In this document: positions 1 through 8,091 of the stretch, piece by piece
How the letters are laid out: each line of letters starts with the position of its first letter
Position numbering within the stretch: the stretch's first letter is position 1
Assembly (NCBI RefSeq): GCF_016892625.1
Contig: NZ_JAFEMW010000003.1
Location: 310,001-374,000 of the forward strand
Direction: 5' to 3'
DNA: 64,000 nt
DNA from: Brevibacterium sp. RIT 803
GTDB lineage: Bacteria > Actinomycetota > Actinomycetes > Actinomycetales > Brevibacteriaceae
The notes under the pieces: generated by a model
Database searches by the model: none
Seen by the model: only the letters and a program-made list of their open reading frames with translations
Told to the model about the DNA's origin: nothing
Position numbers and translations under genes: made by a program

Positions 1-1
1 C

Positions 2-592
2 ATCAACGGCGAGGTCGTCGAGAAGAAGGTCGACGCCAGTCGCGACGTTCCGCGGCTGATCCGCGCAGATGGCATCATCACGATCTTCGGTGGACTCTTC
101 GGCACACCGGCAATGGTCACCAGCGGTGAGAACGTCGGCATTGTGCGTGCTTCGGGTGTGCGCAGCAGGTTCGTCACAGCTTTCGCCGGCGTCCTCCTCA
201 TCATCATCGGCATCAGCCCCATCGCCAGGATCCTCAACGGCATACCGGCGGCAGTCGTCGGCGGAACGGCAGTCGTGGTCTTCGCGATCATCGCCGTTCT
301 GGGCATACAGATGCTCGCCAAGGTCGACTTCAACCAGACCGGCAACCTCATCACCGCCACCGTCGGATTGGCCGCCGGGCTCCTCCCTGTGCTCATTCCG
401 GGCATGTACTCGCAACTCTCACCCAACGTCGCCTCGCTGCTGGGCAGCGGGGTGGCGATGGCCGCATTCGTCTCGGTGCTTCTCAACCTGCTCTTCCACC
501 ACACCGGCAAGCGCAACAGGCACCCGAAGTCTCGGACGGCAATCGACGATCCCAGCCACCTGGCTCAGCGCCCCGGTGACTACCGGATCTGA
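2..592 (+). CDS. Uracil/xanthine permease (NCS2), 3' part only
   Basis: C-terminal part of a nucleobase:cation symporter-2 membrane protein that imports a purine or pyrimidine base with a cation. The frame is open from base 2, so the start lies outside the window. The visible 196 residues contain the family's TPAMVTSGENVG stretch (a variant of the TTYSENVG substrate-site segment), followed by several hydrophobic helices and a basic, hydrophilic C-terminal tail (HHTGKRNRHPK). The stop is TGA at 590-592, and it converges with the LacI gene 28 bp away. The family is clear; the exact base transported cannot be read. Confidence 0.85.
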   Translation: MNGEVVEKKVDASRDVPRLIRADGIITIFGGLFGTPAMVTSGENVGIVRASGVRSRFVTAFAGVLLIIIGISPIARILNGIPAAVVGGTAVVVFAIIAVLGIQMLAKVDFNQTGNLITATVGLAAGLLPVLIPGMYSQLSPNVASLLGSGVAMAAFVSVLLNLLFHHTGKRNRHPKSRTAIDDPSHLAQRPGDYRI

Positions 593-619
593 TGTGCCGG
601 TATGGCTCTGCTGATCTGA

Positions 620-1636
620 TCAAGCAGGCCCGGAGGTCGATTCTCTGACAACGAGGGTCGGTGCGGACGCACTTGAGGCGTCCGGCTCGGATCCACCATC
701 GAGAATAGCTACGAGGCGCTCAACGGCCGCGCCCGAGATCTCGTCGAGCCCCAGGTCGACAGCGGTCAGCGGCGGTGTGCTCGTGCGGGCGCGCAGACCG
801 TCATACCTCGTGGCGATGAGCAGATCGTCTCCGACCGTCCGTCCCGCCTCGACTCCCGCCCGCACGGCACCGGTGGCGAACGCGTCGATGGGAACGATCA
901 GTCCATCGACCTCCGGATACTCAGCCAGCAGCCGGGCCGACGCGCGGTACCCGCCGTCCTCACCGTCACTTTCGTCCGCCTCGGCGATCAGAGGGGTGAA
1001 CCCGACACGAGCGGCAGCAGCCTCATAGACCTCTCGTGCGGCAGCCTGCGATCTGCGCCGATCCGTACCCGCGACGAGCGCCGGATGCTGCGCTCCGCGC
1101 TCCACGAGATGCGAAACGAGGAGCTCGGCGGTGTCTTCATGATGCAGATCCACAGTGCGTTCGCCTGCAGGACCATCGATGACCACGAACGGAATGCCGC
1201 GGTCGCTCAGAGCCGCCGCGATGGGGTCATCAGCAGCTGGCTCAAGGAGGATCGCACCATCGATGTCGAGCCGGTCGACGGGATTGGCATCGCCGTCGGG
1301 TGGAGCGAGGACGAAGACGTAGCCCTTGAGCAGAGCGATCCGTGCGCATCCCATCGCGAGTTCGGTGAAGAATCCCAGCTGCGACGGTCCAGCGGACACG
1401 GCCGAGGGCATCGATGACAGAAGGGCGAGCGCCTGGGACCGGCCGGACCGCAGACCTTGGGCGCGGACACTGGGACGATAATTCAGACTGGCGGCGACCT
1501 CTTTGACTTTGTCGCGCGTCGCGGAGTTGACCTTGCCCAAACCGTTGAGGGCATGGGACACGGTCGTGCGCGAGACACCGGCTTCACGAGCCACATCGGC
1601 GATCGTGGCCCGACTCGGACGCGAAGAATCTCCCAT
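620..1636 (-). CDS. LacI-family transcriptional regulator
   Basis: A 338-residue repressor of usual LacI length. The N-terminal helix-turn-helix (about residues 10-55) has the typical TIADVAREAGVSRTTVSHALN pattern and the RPSVRAQGLRSGRS hinge region, followed by a periplasmic-binding-protein-like effector domain. It is the last gene of a minus-strand operon behind the TauE-type permease (24 bp gap) and the amidohydrolase. A perfect palindrome with a central CG at 3876-3889, ahead of the amidohydrolase, is the obvious operator candidate, so this protein probably controls its own operon. The effector is unknown; a heterocyclic substrate of the amidohydrolase is a guess. Confidence 0.92.
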   Translation of the reverse strand: MGDSSRPSRATIADVAREAGVSRTTVSHALNGLGKVNSATRDKVKEVAASLNYRPSVRAQGLRSGRSQALALLSSMPSAVSAGPSQLGFFTELAMGCARIALLKGYVFVLAPPDGDANPVDRLDIDGAILLEPAADDPIAAALSDRGIPFVVIDGPAGERTVDLHHEDTAELLVSHLVERGAQHPALVAGTDRRRSQAAAREVYEAAAARVGFTPLIAEADESDGEDGGYRASARLLAEYPEVDGLIVPIDAFATGAVRAGVEAGRTVGDDLLIATRYDGLRARTSTPPLTAVDLGLDEISGAAVERLVAILDGGSEPDASSASAPTLVVRESTSGPA

Positions 1637-1660
1637 GACCTCAGACTACTGGACGAGGGC

Positions 1661-2386
1661 TCATGACTGGATGATGACGATGGCACCGGAGATGATCGCG
1701 AAGCCGAGGACGATGTACCGCAGCACCGGACCGTCGAGGCGGTGGTGGACGTATCTGCTGAGGAAGGATCCGATGGCTAAGAAGGGCAGCATGGCGACGG
1801 TGAACAGCATCGTCGGCCCACTGACCTGACCGCTGATGGCCAGGACGATCAGGGAGATGACTTCCCCGACGAGGAAGCATACAGCCACCGTCGAGCGCAG
1901 TTCCGGGCCGGGACTGTGCTGGTAGGCCAGTGCGTAGGGGGGTCCGCCGATGCCGGTGGAGGTCTCGGTGACGCCGGTGATGAGTCCGACGATCGCCAGA
2001 ACGGACTTGTTCGGAGTGAACTTCGGGGCGAGCAGTGCGATGATGGCGGCCACGAGCGTTGACCAGCCGATGAGCAGGGCGAGTTGGTGGAGGTTGACGA
2101 TGACGAGGATCCACAGCCCGAAGAACGTGCCCGCGAAGCGGCCCACGCTGATCCATTTCACCCCGTGCCAGTGGATGTCGGATCGCTCTCTGGCCGCAAC
2201 GTAGAAGTTCAACGGGATCATCAGAACGAGCAGCATCACGGGGATGAGGCTTGGGTCGATGAAGCTGACGACGGGTGCCGTGATCATGGCGAAGCCCATG
2301 CCGGTCGAGCCCTGCACGAAGGCTGAGAGCAGCACGGTGATCGCGACGATGCTGAAGGCGAGGATCGAGAGCCCGAGGACCGTCAC
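1661..2386 (-). CDS. TauE/SafE-family membrane permease
   Basis: A sulfite exporter TauE/SafE (DUF81) type integral membrane protein of about 241 residues with the two-repeat hydrophobic pattern of the family (STGMGFAMITAPV in the first half, TETSTGIGGPPYALAY in the second). Family members move small anions such as sulfite, sulfoacetate or organic acids. I chose the GTG at 2386 because it gives a GTGA 4-bp overlap with the stop of the upstream amidohydrolase; a GTG at 2407 is the alternative. The tight coupling suggests that it transports the substrate or product of that enzyme. The cargo is not predictable from sequence. Confidence 0.85.
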   Translation of the reverse strand: MTVLGLSILAFSIVAITVLLSAFVQGSTGMGFAMITAPVVSFIDPSLIPVMLLVLMIPLNFYVAARERSDIHWHGVKWISVGRFAGTFFGLWILVIVNLHQLALLIGWSTLVAAIIALLAPKFTPNKSVLAIVGLITGVTETSTGIGGPPYALAYQHSPGPELRSTVAVCFLVGEVISLIVLAISGQVSGPTMLFTVAMLPFLAIGSFLSRYVHHRLDGPVLRYIVLGFAIISGAIVIIQS

Positions 2387-3789
2387 CGGCGGTGCTCGCT
2401 CATCCACGCCGCGCGATGTTCACTCGCCGACGGGTCGATACGGGTGATCGGAGAATCGGCGACGACTCGCTGGGAGACCTCGCGGGCACGCTCAAGGAAG
2501 GCACGTCCGTCCCAGTCGACGGGCCACCCCCTCTCGAGCCGGAGCCTGCCGTCGACGATCACGGCCTCGATCTGGTCGCGGTTGGCGGTGCGCACGAGCT
2601 CCCAGGGCACATCCCAGGACGGCACGAATTCGGGAACCTCGAGGTCGATCACGAGCAGGTCCGCAAGTGCTCCGGGTGCGATCTCTCCGACCTGTCCTGC
2701 CAAGCCAACTGCGTCGGCTCCCCCGCGCAGTCCCTGTTCGAGCCAGGTCCAGCCTCCGCCGCTCGAGGAGTCGCCGACGGCGGTTCCACCGGTCAGTCTC
2801 TGTGCTGTTTCAGCCGCATCGAGGAGACGGAAGGCATCCGAGCGCGTGCCGTCGGTGCCCAGCCCCACACGCATTCCCAGTTCATGCATGAGCAGAGCGG
2901 GTGCGACCGCATTGCCCTTCCAGGAGCTCGCCACCGGATTGTAGGCGACGGCCCCTCCGCTGTCGGCCAGGAGCCGGATCTCGCGTGGAGTCAGGAGGGT
3001 GGCGTGCGCAGCCAGGAGTTCGGGACCCAGGGCGCCGAGGCGGGCGAGTCGTTCCAGCGGACGCTCTCCGTTCGCGATGAGGGATCGTTCGACTGCGGCG
3101 AGATGTTCGTTGAGGTGGGTCTGGAAGGGGACTCCTGCTTCGCGTGCCAGCTGCGTGACCGCGATCAGGGCTTCGTCCGAGGCGACCTCGGGAATCGAGA
3201 CTGCCAGCGAGGGGTGGACCAGAGGATCGGAGTCCCACCGGTTCAGGTGCCGTTCGGCGGCGGCGACCACCTCGGCGACCTCAGCGGTTCTTCTCCCTCC
3301 GCCGAGGTCGTTGCAGATCACGCCGAGTACGCAGCGCAGGCCGAGTTCGGAGGTGACATCGGAGATGGCCGAGACATCGACGCTGGCCCGGGTGCCCGCA
3401 TCGGCGACCGTGGTGAAGCCGCCGCGCAGTGATTCCCACGCGGCCAGACGGGCAGCGACGTCGATGGCCTCGGCGTCCATGTTCGCCTCCATCGGCACCC
3501 AGACGCGCTGGAAGATCTCGGAGGGTTCACCGAAGACGAGTGACTTGCCGAAGGACTGCGTGAGGTGATGATGGGCGTCGATGAAGCCCGGCATGAGGAG
3601 GCGCCCTGGCAGGTCGATGCGGCAGACATCGGCGGGGGCTTCAGCGGCAACCGCTTCGAGCGACCCGACTGCCGCGATGCGACCGTGGGCAACGAGGACG
3701 CCGTAGTCGGACTGCGAACCTTCGGGAAGGAGGACCTGTTCGGGGGTGAGCAGCGTCGGGGCCTGATGCAGATTGCGCAGCTGAGTCAT
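2383..3789 (-). CDS. Amidohydrolase-superfamily deaminase/hydrolase (TRZ/ATZ type)
   Basis: A 468-residue metal-dependent hydrolase of the chlorohydrolase/cytosine-deaminase-like branch. The metal ligands are visible in order: HxH in MPGFIDAHHHL (near residue 70), a His in QTHLNEH, a His in LLAAHATLL and the terminal Asp in GLGTDGTRSD. Relatives deaminate or dechlorinate purines, triazines and S-adenosylhomocysteine-like compounds; the exact substrate is open. The start is taken at ATG 3789, preceded by AAGGA at about 4-5 bp; a GTG at 3807 is possible. It is the first gene of an operon with the TauE permease and LacI regulator, near an NCS2 base permease, which favours a nitrogen heterocycle as substrate. 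Confidence 0.85.
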   Translation of the reverse strand: MTQLRNLHQAPTLLTPEQVLLPEGSQSDYGVLVAHGRIAAVGSLEAVAAEAPADVCRIDLPGRLLMPGFIDAHHHLTQSFGKSLVFGEPSEIFQRVWVPMEANMDAEAIDVAARLAAWESLRGGFTTVADAGTRASVDVSAISDVTSELGLRCVLGVICNDLGGGRRTAEVAEVVAAAERHLNRWDSDPLVHPSLAVSIPEVASDEALIAVTQLAREAGVPFQTHLNEHLAAVERSLIANGERPLERLARLGALGPELLAAHATLLTPREIRLLADSGGAVAYNPVASSWKGNAVAPALLMHELGMRVGLGTDGTRSDAFRLLDAAETAQRLTGGTAVGDSSSGGGWTWLEQGLRGGADAVGLAGQVGEIAPGALADLLVIDLEVPEFVPSWDVPWELVRTANRDQIEAVIVDGRLRLERGWPVDWDGRAFLERAREVSQRVVADSPITRIDPSASEHRAAWMSEHRR

Positions 3790-3875
3790 GTCATCCTTCG
3801 TCGTCACAGGGGCCTCTTCGACCCTGCATTTTCCTCTGGTCAACGCTATCGAGCGGAGGTCTCCACCCAAGAAAG

Positions 3876-3889
3876 CCAAATCGATTTGG
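3876..3889. promoter_or_regulatory. Palindromic LacI-type operator
   Basis: CCAAATCGATTTGG is a perfect 14-bp inverted repeat with a central CG, the layout of LacI/PurR-family operators. It lies about 87 bp upstream of the amidohydrolase start and about 125 bp upstream of rlmC, in the only intergenic region serving the operon that carries the LacI gene. Autoregulation of the operon is an inference. Confidence 0.6.
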
Positions 3890-4012
3890 TCACTTTAGTC
3901 TACGGGTCGTCACTGGGGTGCGTCAACGGCCCGAAAGTCTGTGGCCAGCACGGCGTGCTGCCCTGGGGCGGAACACGGGGCGGGGCACGGGCCGAGACAG
4001 TAAAATGGGTCC

Positions 4013-5218
4013 ATGACCTCTTTGCCCCTCACCCCCACCTCGGCGGAAAACGGGCAACTGGACTGCCACTATTTCAACGACGGGCTGTGCCGCTCCTGCA
4101 CCTTCATCGAAACGCCCCTCCACGATCAGGTGGCGGACAAAGAGGCCTGGTCCCGCCAGGTGCTGGCCGACCATTCCCCCGAAGTCTGGCTTCCGGCCGC
4201 TGTCGGTGGCGACCACGACTTCCGCAACCGGGCGAAGCTTGCCGTGGGCGGTTCGACCGGCGCAGTCACCTTGGGCATCCTGGATCAGGACTTCCACGGT
4301 GTCGACCTGCGCGAGTGCGGAATCCAGGCCCCTCAGATCCGCGCGATCATCCCGATCATCGGCCAGTTCCTCAACAATTCGAGCCTCGACCCCTATGACG
4401 TACTAGCTCGCCGAGGTGAGCTGAAGTTCGTCCACATCACCGCCGCACCTGCGGGGGATCTGATGATCAGATTCGTCGTCCGTTCCCAGCACGGCCTCGA
4501 CGTGCTGCGATCCAGGCGTGACCAGCTCATTGCGCTGGTCCCGACGGCCACGGTCATCTCCGTCAATCTGCTGCCGGAGCACAAGGCCGTACTCGAGGGC
4601 AGTCAGGAAGAGATGCTGCTCGGTGGTTCTCTGCGCATGAACCTCGACCGGGTCGACCTGCACCTGCGTCCGCAGTCCTTCTTCCAGACCAACACTGCTG
4701 TGGCGATCGGTCTCTACAACCAGGTAGCCGACTGGGTCGAGGAGATTGCGCCGGACTCGCTGTGGGATCTGTACTGCGGCGTGGGCGGGTTCGCGTTGTA
4801 CTGCGCGGGGGCGAGCGTTCAGCAGACTTCGCGCACGGTCACCGGCGTCGAACTGAGTGACCAGGCCATCGAATCCGCGAAGATCAGCGCTGCCGAACTC
4901 GGTTTCGGCTCCCAGTCAGGTGCCACAGTCGAGTTCATCGCCGGCGATGCAACGGAATTCGCCGAGGCGAACCTGGCGACCGGCGAACGACCGGACTGCG
5001 TGATCGTCAACCCACCTCGGCGAGGGATCGGGGCCAGGCTGTCGGCAGCCTTGGACACCTCCGGCGTTGAGCACGTCGTCTACTCGAGCTGCAATCCGCT
5101 CACCCTTGCCAAGGACCTCGACCGGATGCCGAGCTACGCGGTCGTCCAGGCCCGGGTCTTCGACATGTTCCCGCATACGAAGCATCTCGAGGTCGCTGTG
5201 GTGCTGCGACGTCAGTGA
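4013..5218 (+). CDS. rlmC: 23S rRNA (uracil-C5) methyltransferase RlmC-type
   Basis: A 401-residue class I SAM-dependent RNA m5U methyltransferase of the RumB/RlmC/TrmA family. Cysteines at about 18, 26, 29 (CHYFNDGLCRSC) and 102 (ECGIQ) fit the [4Fe-4S] site of the family. The SAM site is LYCGVGGFAL, the PPRRG motif is in NPPRRGIG, and the catalytic Cys is C360 in SSCNPLTLAKD. The short insert and absence of a TRAM domain favour RlmC (U747 in E. coli numbering) over RlmD. It is transcribed alone, divergent from the amidohydrolase operon. This is a housekeeping gene among catabolic ones. Confidence 0.9.
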   Translation: MTSLPLTPTSAENGQLDCHYFNDGLCRSCTFIETPLHDQVADKEAWSRQVLADHSPEVWLPAAVGGDHDFRNRAKLAVGGSTGAVTLGILDQDFHGVDLRECGIQAPQIRAIIPIIGQFLNNSSLDPYDVLARRGELKFVHITAAPAGDLMIRFVVRSQHGLDVLRSRRDQLIALVPTATVISVNLLPEHKAVLEGSQEEMLLGGSLRMNLDRVDLHLRPQSFFQTNTAVAIGLYNQVADWVEEIAPDSLWDLYCGVGGFALYCAGASVQQTSRTVTGVELSDQAIESAKISAAELGFGSQSGATVEFIAGDATEFAEANLATGERPDCVIVNPPRRGIGARLSAALDTSGVEHVVYSSCNPLTLAKDLDRMPSYAVVQARVFDMFPHTKHLEVAVVLRRQ

Positions 5219-5288
5219 ACTCGACGTCCGCGCGCAGAGCACCTGCATTTGGCGTCAACGACTTCCCACACTTGCCTGGCGGCCAGCA

Positions 5289-5346
5289 ACGGTTGGTAAG
5301 TCCTGCTCGATCCCGGTGCCTGGATCGACCAGTTCTTACCAACCGT
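5289..5346. repeat. 58-bp nested hairpin repeat, copy A
   Basis: An imperfect palindrome in the 363-bp gap between rlmC and the VOC gene. The outer arms ACGGTTGGTAAG / CTTACCAACCGT (12 bp) match perfectly; after a 2-nt internal loop there is an 11-bp inner stem with one mismatch (CTGCTCGATCC / GGATCGACCAG) and an 8-nt loop. A closely similar copy is at 7031-7088. It lacks a T-run, so it looks more like a dispersed REP-like element than a simple terminator, although it may also stop rlmC transcription. I see nothing else in this gap except the VOC leader. Confidence 0.7.
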
Positions 5347-5581
5347 TTCGAGCTTCCATGGTTTGAGAGCGGCTGATTTCAGAGATCCTGATGTTCCTTT
5401 CGCACGGGCGGCTGACCCTCACATCGGTTAAGCTGTGGACCATGACCGGACAGGCTTTCAGCCGCTCACGGATCGGTCACCCGGTCGACCGTTGAGCCGC
5501 CGTGGACGCGAGTGCGATATTCGCGGTCCACCCCCTTTCGAAGGTATATCTCACGCAGAATCCACTTTTCGAAAGGACATC

Positions 5582-5962
5582 ATGTCAGCAATCTTCAACC
5601 ACACCATCATCGCCGCCGCCGATCCGGCGGAATCGGCTCAGTTCTACGTCGACGTCCTCGAGGCCGAGCACACTCGGTCGTGGGGAGTCTTCTCCAACAT
5701 CATGCTCGACGAGGGTGTGATGATTCAGTTCGCGACTCCCCCGCCGACCTTCGAAATCCAGCCCGTGCACATGGCCTTCATCTGCACGGATGATCATTTC
5801 GATCGCGCGGTGGCACTGTTGGACGAACGGGGCCTCGACTACTGGGCGGACCCGCAGCGGACTCGCCTGCACGAGACGAATACCGAACACGACGGCCGAG
5901 GCGTGTACTTCTTGGACCCGTCCGGCATGTATTTGGAGCTCATCACGAAGCCGTACCTGTGA
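5582..5962 (+). CDS. VOC (glyoxalase/dioxygenase fold) family protein
   Basis: A small 126-residue vicinal-oxygen-chelate protein with two beta-alpha-beta-beta-beta modules: NHTIIAAADPAESAQFYVDVL at the start and GVYFLDPSGMYLELITKPY at the end. The terminal Glu in YLELIT and the His in the first strand are typical metal ligands. Such proteins act in isomerisation, ring cleavage or resistance; the substrate cannot be assigned. The start is ATG 5582 with AAAGGA 5 bp upstream. It is a single gene with its own leader downstream of hairpin repeat A. Confidence 0.8.
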   Translation: MSAIFNHTIIAAADPAESAQFYVDVLEAEHTRSWGVFSNIMLDEGVMIQFATPPPTFEIQPVHMAFICTDDHFDRAVALLDERGLDYWADPQRTRLHETNTEHDGRGVYFLDPSGMYLELITKPYL

Positions 5963-6094
5963 GTCTATGCCGGTGAGGCCCGCACTTGAGTGAGTCAGCC
6001 AGCCCCGGTTTCCGGTGGCCGGGCACGGATCCGCTGCACAGCCTGGTTTGCTGGTCGGTCAGGAGCACCCACCAGGCTGTGTAGGATCTGTTGC

Positions 6095-6931
6095 ATGCGG
6101 CGCGAAGGATCAATCCTGGTGATCGGAGCATTGATCGCAGCCTCGCTTGCTGCCTGCGCACCGAAACCGACCCGAACCTCTCCCCCTGACGGCACGACAA
6201 CAGCGCATGCGGTGGAAGCTCCGCCTGCCGGGGGCCTCCCCGATTACCAACTCGGCGGCGCGTATGAGCCAGCTGAAGGTGTCAGCATCGTTGCGCGTGA
6301 CAGGTCGGTCGAACCAGCCCCTGGTCGCTACTCGATCTGCTACGTCAACGGCTTTCAGACACAGCCGGATGAACTTGGGTCCTGGGACTCGGATCTGCTG
6401 TTGTCCAGAGACGGCAAGGCACTTGTCGATCCCGAGTGGCCTGATGAGGTTCTGATCGACACGTCGACCAATGACAAGCGCAAGAGAGTCTTCGACACGG
6501 TCAGTGCGTGGATACACGAGTGCGCCGAAGCGGGCTTCGATGCCGTTGAGTTCGACAATTTCGACTCGTTCACCCGCTCTCAGAAGGCGCTCGTCATGGA
6601 AGACAACGCAGCTCTGGCAAGCTCCTTTGTTGAACTCTCTCATCGCCTCGGCCTCGCGGTCGGACAGAAGAACGCAGCAGAATTCTCACGTATTCTGCAC
6701 GAAGAAGTCGGGTTCGATTTTGCCGTCGCCGAAGAGTGTTCGGCCTTCCGAGAGTGCGATGAGTACAGCCGGGTCTACGGCCAGGCGGTCATCGACATCG
6801 AATACACCGACAACCTCCCTCGCGACTGGGACGACATCTGCGGAGACCCCGAGACACCGACCTCAGCTGTTCTGCGCGACCGCGATCTCACTGTCGCCGA
6901 TAACCCGCGCCACACAGCTCGCCACTGCTGA
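6095..6931 (+). CDS. Lipoprotein, endo-alpha-1,4-polygalactosaminidase-like (GH114)
   Basis: A 278-residue exported protein. The start at ATG 6095 gives a short lipoprotein signal ending in the lipobox SLAAC followed by PK and a Thr/Pro-rich linker. The globular part carries the TIM-barrel features of the GH114/TM1410 family: the ICYVNGFQTQ strand, WPDEVLIDTS, GFDAVEFDNFDSF with the acidic Asp/Glu pair, VGQKNAAEF and DFAVAEEC. GH114 enzymes cut alpha-1,4-galactosaminan, so a role in trimming surface or biofilm polysaccharide at the cell envelope is plausible. The family call is fairly safe; the substrate is less so. Hairpin copy B and a tandem repeat follow it. Confidence 0.78.
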   Translation: MRREGSILVIGALIAASLAACAPKPTRTSPPDGTTTAHAVEAPPAGGLPDYQLGGAYEPAEGVSIVARDRSVEPAPGRYSICYVNGFQTQPDELGSWDSDLLLSRDGKALVDPEWPDEVLIDTSTNDKRKRVFDTVSAWIHECAEAGFDAVEFDNFDSFTRSQKALVMEDNAALASSFVELSHRLGLAVGQKNAAEFSRILHEEVGFDFAVAEECSAFRECDEYSRVYGQAVIDIEYTDNLPRDWDDICGDPETPTSAVLRDRDLTVADNPRHTARHC

Positions 6932-6990
6932 TCCCGCTTCGACCTTCGAAGACCCGAGAACAGGGTCGCCCACACGCTTGCCCTTCGGCC

Positions 6991-7032
6991 GAGCAACGAG
7001 CAACGAGCAACGAGCAACGAGCAACGAGCAAC
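6991..7032. repeat. Six tandem copies of GAGCAAC
   Basis: Six exact head-to-tail 7-bp units (GAGCAAC) fill 42 bp between the end of the GH114 gene and the second hairpin repeat, which begins within the last unit. The perfect identity indicates recent slippage expansion, so copy number is probably variable among strains. It is non-coding and lies in a convergent 3' region. Confidence 0.9.
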
Positions 7033-7088
7033 GATCGGTCAGTCCTAGTCGATCCAGGCGCTTGGATCGACCAGAGCTTACCAATCGT
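7031..7088. repeat. 58-bp nested hairpin repeat, copy B
   Basis: Second copy of the element at 5289-5346, the same length and in the same orientation. The outer arms are weaker (ACGATCGGTCAG / CTTACCAATCGT, two mismatches) but the inner stem keeps CTAGTCGATCC / GGATCGACCAG. It sits between the converging GH114 and LysR genes and could act as a bidirectional transcription block. The shared right-hand half (GGATCGACCAG followed by CTTACCAA) is the best conserved part. Confidence 0.7.
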
Positions 7089-7118
7089 CAGTCAGATCCT
7101 GGGAAAGGCGGCGAATCG

Positions 7119-8003
7119 TCACGACAGCAGGCTCTGGCGGAACCGTTCGACGACGGCTGGGAGTGGACCGCGCTTGCGGTGGACGACAACTAAGGTGCGT
7201 TCGATGGCTGGGCTGATCGGCACGCTCTCGATGCCCTCGAACTTCACCAATGGAACGACCATCTCGGGCACGACGGAAACACCCAACCCGGCCGAAACCA
7301 GGCCGCCGACAGCCGGGATGCTGCGTGCCGTCTGCACGATGTCGACGGTCACATCGTGCTTGGCGAAGGCGTGGGTGACCAAGGGCCCGATGCTGGTCAC
7401 GGCGTCGAAGCCGATGAACTTCTCGCGAGCGAAGTCGGTCCACACGAGCTCTTCCCGCTGAGCGAGGCGGTGCCCAACGGGCATGATCGCCACCAACCGG
7501 TCTGAAGCAACTCCCTCAACCTCCAGCTCGGCTGGGATGCTTGAGTCGAGTGCCAGAATTCCCAGATCAACCGTTCCATTGAGGATCTTCTCGGCCACGT
7601 TCTCCTGCGGTTCGTCATGGATCTTCAGACCCACCTGCGGCAGATCGCGACGGAAATCGGAGATCACCGCGGGAAGCAGCGTCGCGGTCACCGAGGGCAG
7701 GCATGCCACCCGCACAACCCCGTCATCACCATTCATATGCCGTGAGATCCGGTCGAGCGCCTCATCGTAGGTGGCGACGGCCATCGAGGCGTGAGCGGAG
7801 ACCTCCTCGCCCAGACGCGTCGGCACGACCGAGCGCGTGCTGCGATCGAAGAGTCTACCGCCGATACGCCGTTCGGCTTCGGCCAGCGCCCTGCTGACTG
7901 CAGGTTGAGAGACCTGCACGTCCTCAGCGGCGAGGGTGAAGCTGCGCAGTCGGTGCAGCGCCTCGATTGTGCGCAGGTGGTACATCGCCAGATTGATAAC
8001 CAT
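7119..8003 (-). CDS. LysR-family transcriptional regulator
   Basis: A 294-residue LysR-type regulator. The N-terminal winged HTH (residues about 7-65: HRLRSFTLAAEDVQVSQPAVSRALAE) is followed by the two-lobed effector domain ending in FRQSLLS. It is divergent from the CitMHS transporter, 88 bp apart, with a palindrome at 8047-8061 between them, the classic LysR arrangement. It probably senses the substrate carried by that transporter or an AtuA-pathway intermediate. ATG 7985 is an alternative start; neither start has a good ribosome site, so a leaderless mRNA is possible. Confidence 0.92.
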   Translation of the reverse strand: MVINLAMYHLRTIEALHRLRSFTLAAEDVQVSQPAVSRALAEAERRIGGRLFDRSTRSVVPTRLGEEVSAHASMAVATYDEALDRISRHMNGDDGVVRVACLPSVTATLLPAVISDFRRDLPQVGLKIHDEPQENVAEKILNGTVDLGILALDSSIPAELEVEGVASDRLVAIMPVGHRLAQREELVWTDFAREKFIGFDAVTSIGPLVTHAFAKHDVTVDIVQTARSIPAVGGLVSAGLGVSVVPEMVVPLVKFEGIESVPISPAIERTLVVVHRKRGPLPAVVERFRQSLLS

Positions 8004-8046
8004 AGATCATCAGTGTAGAGCGAATCGGTATTGGACTGGTCGCTCA

Positions 8047-8061
8047 ATGATCCTGGATCAT
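8047..8061. promoter_or_regulatory. LysR-type operator between LysR and CitMHS genes
   Basis: ATGATCC-T-GGATCAT is a perfect 7-bp inverted repeat centred 38 bp upstream of the transporter start. Related half sites (ATAGATCAT) overlap the LysR start. Symmetry and position fit a LysR box (T-N11-A type). No other regulator gene is adjacent. Confidence 0.6.
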
Positions 8062-8091
8062 AGAAGCTGATCTCTGAGAAAGGAATCAAAG

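Noticed and set aside
69..614. Ser/Arg-rich open frame at the window start
   Set aside because: It runs out of frame through the NCS2 permease, whose hydrophobic helices are clearly the real product.
6991..7032. Tandem heptamer considered as a CRISPR remnant
   Set aside because: Units are 7 bp with no spacers and there are no cas genes; it is a simple tandem repeat.
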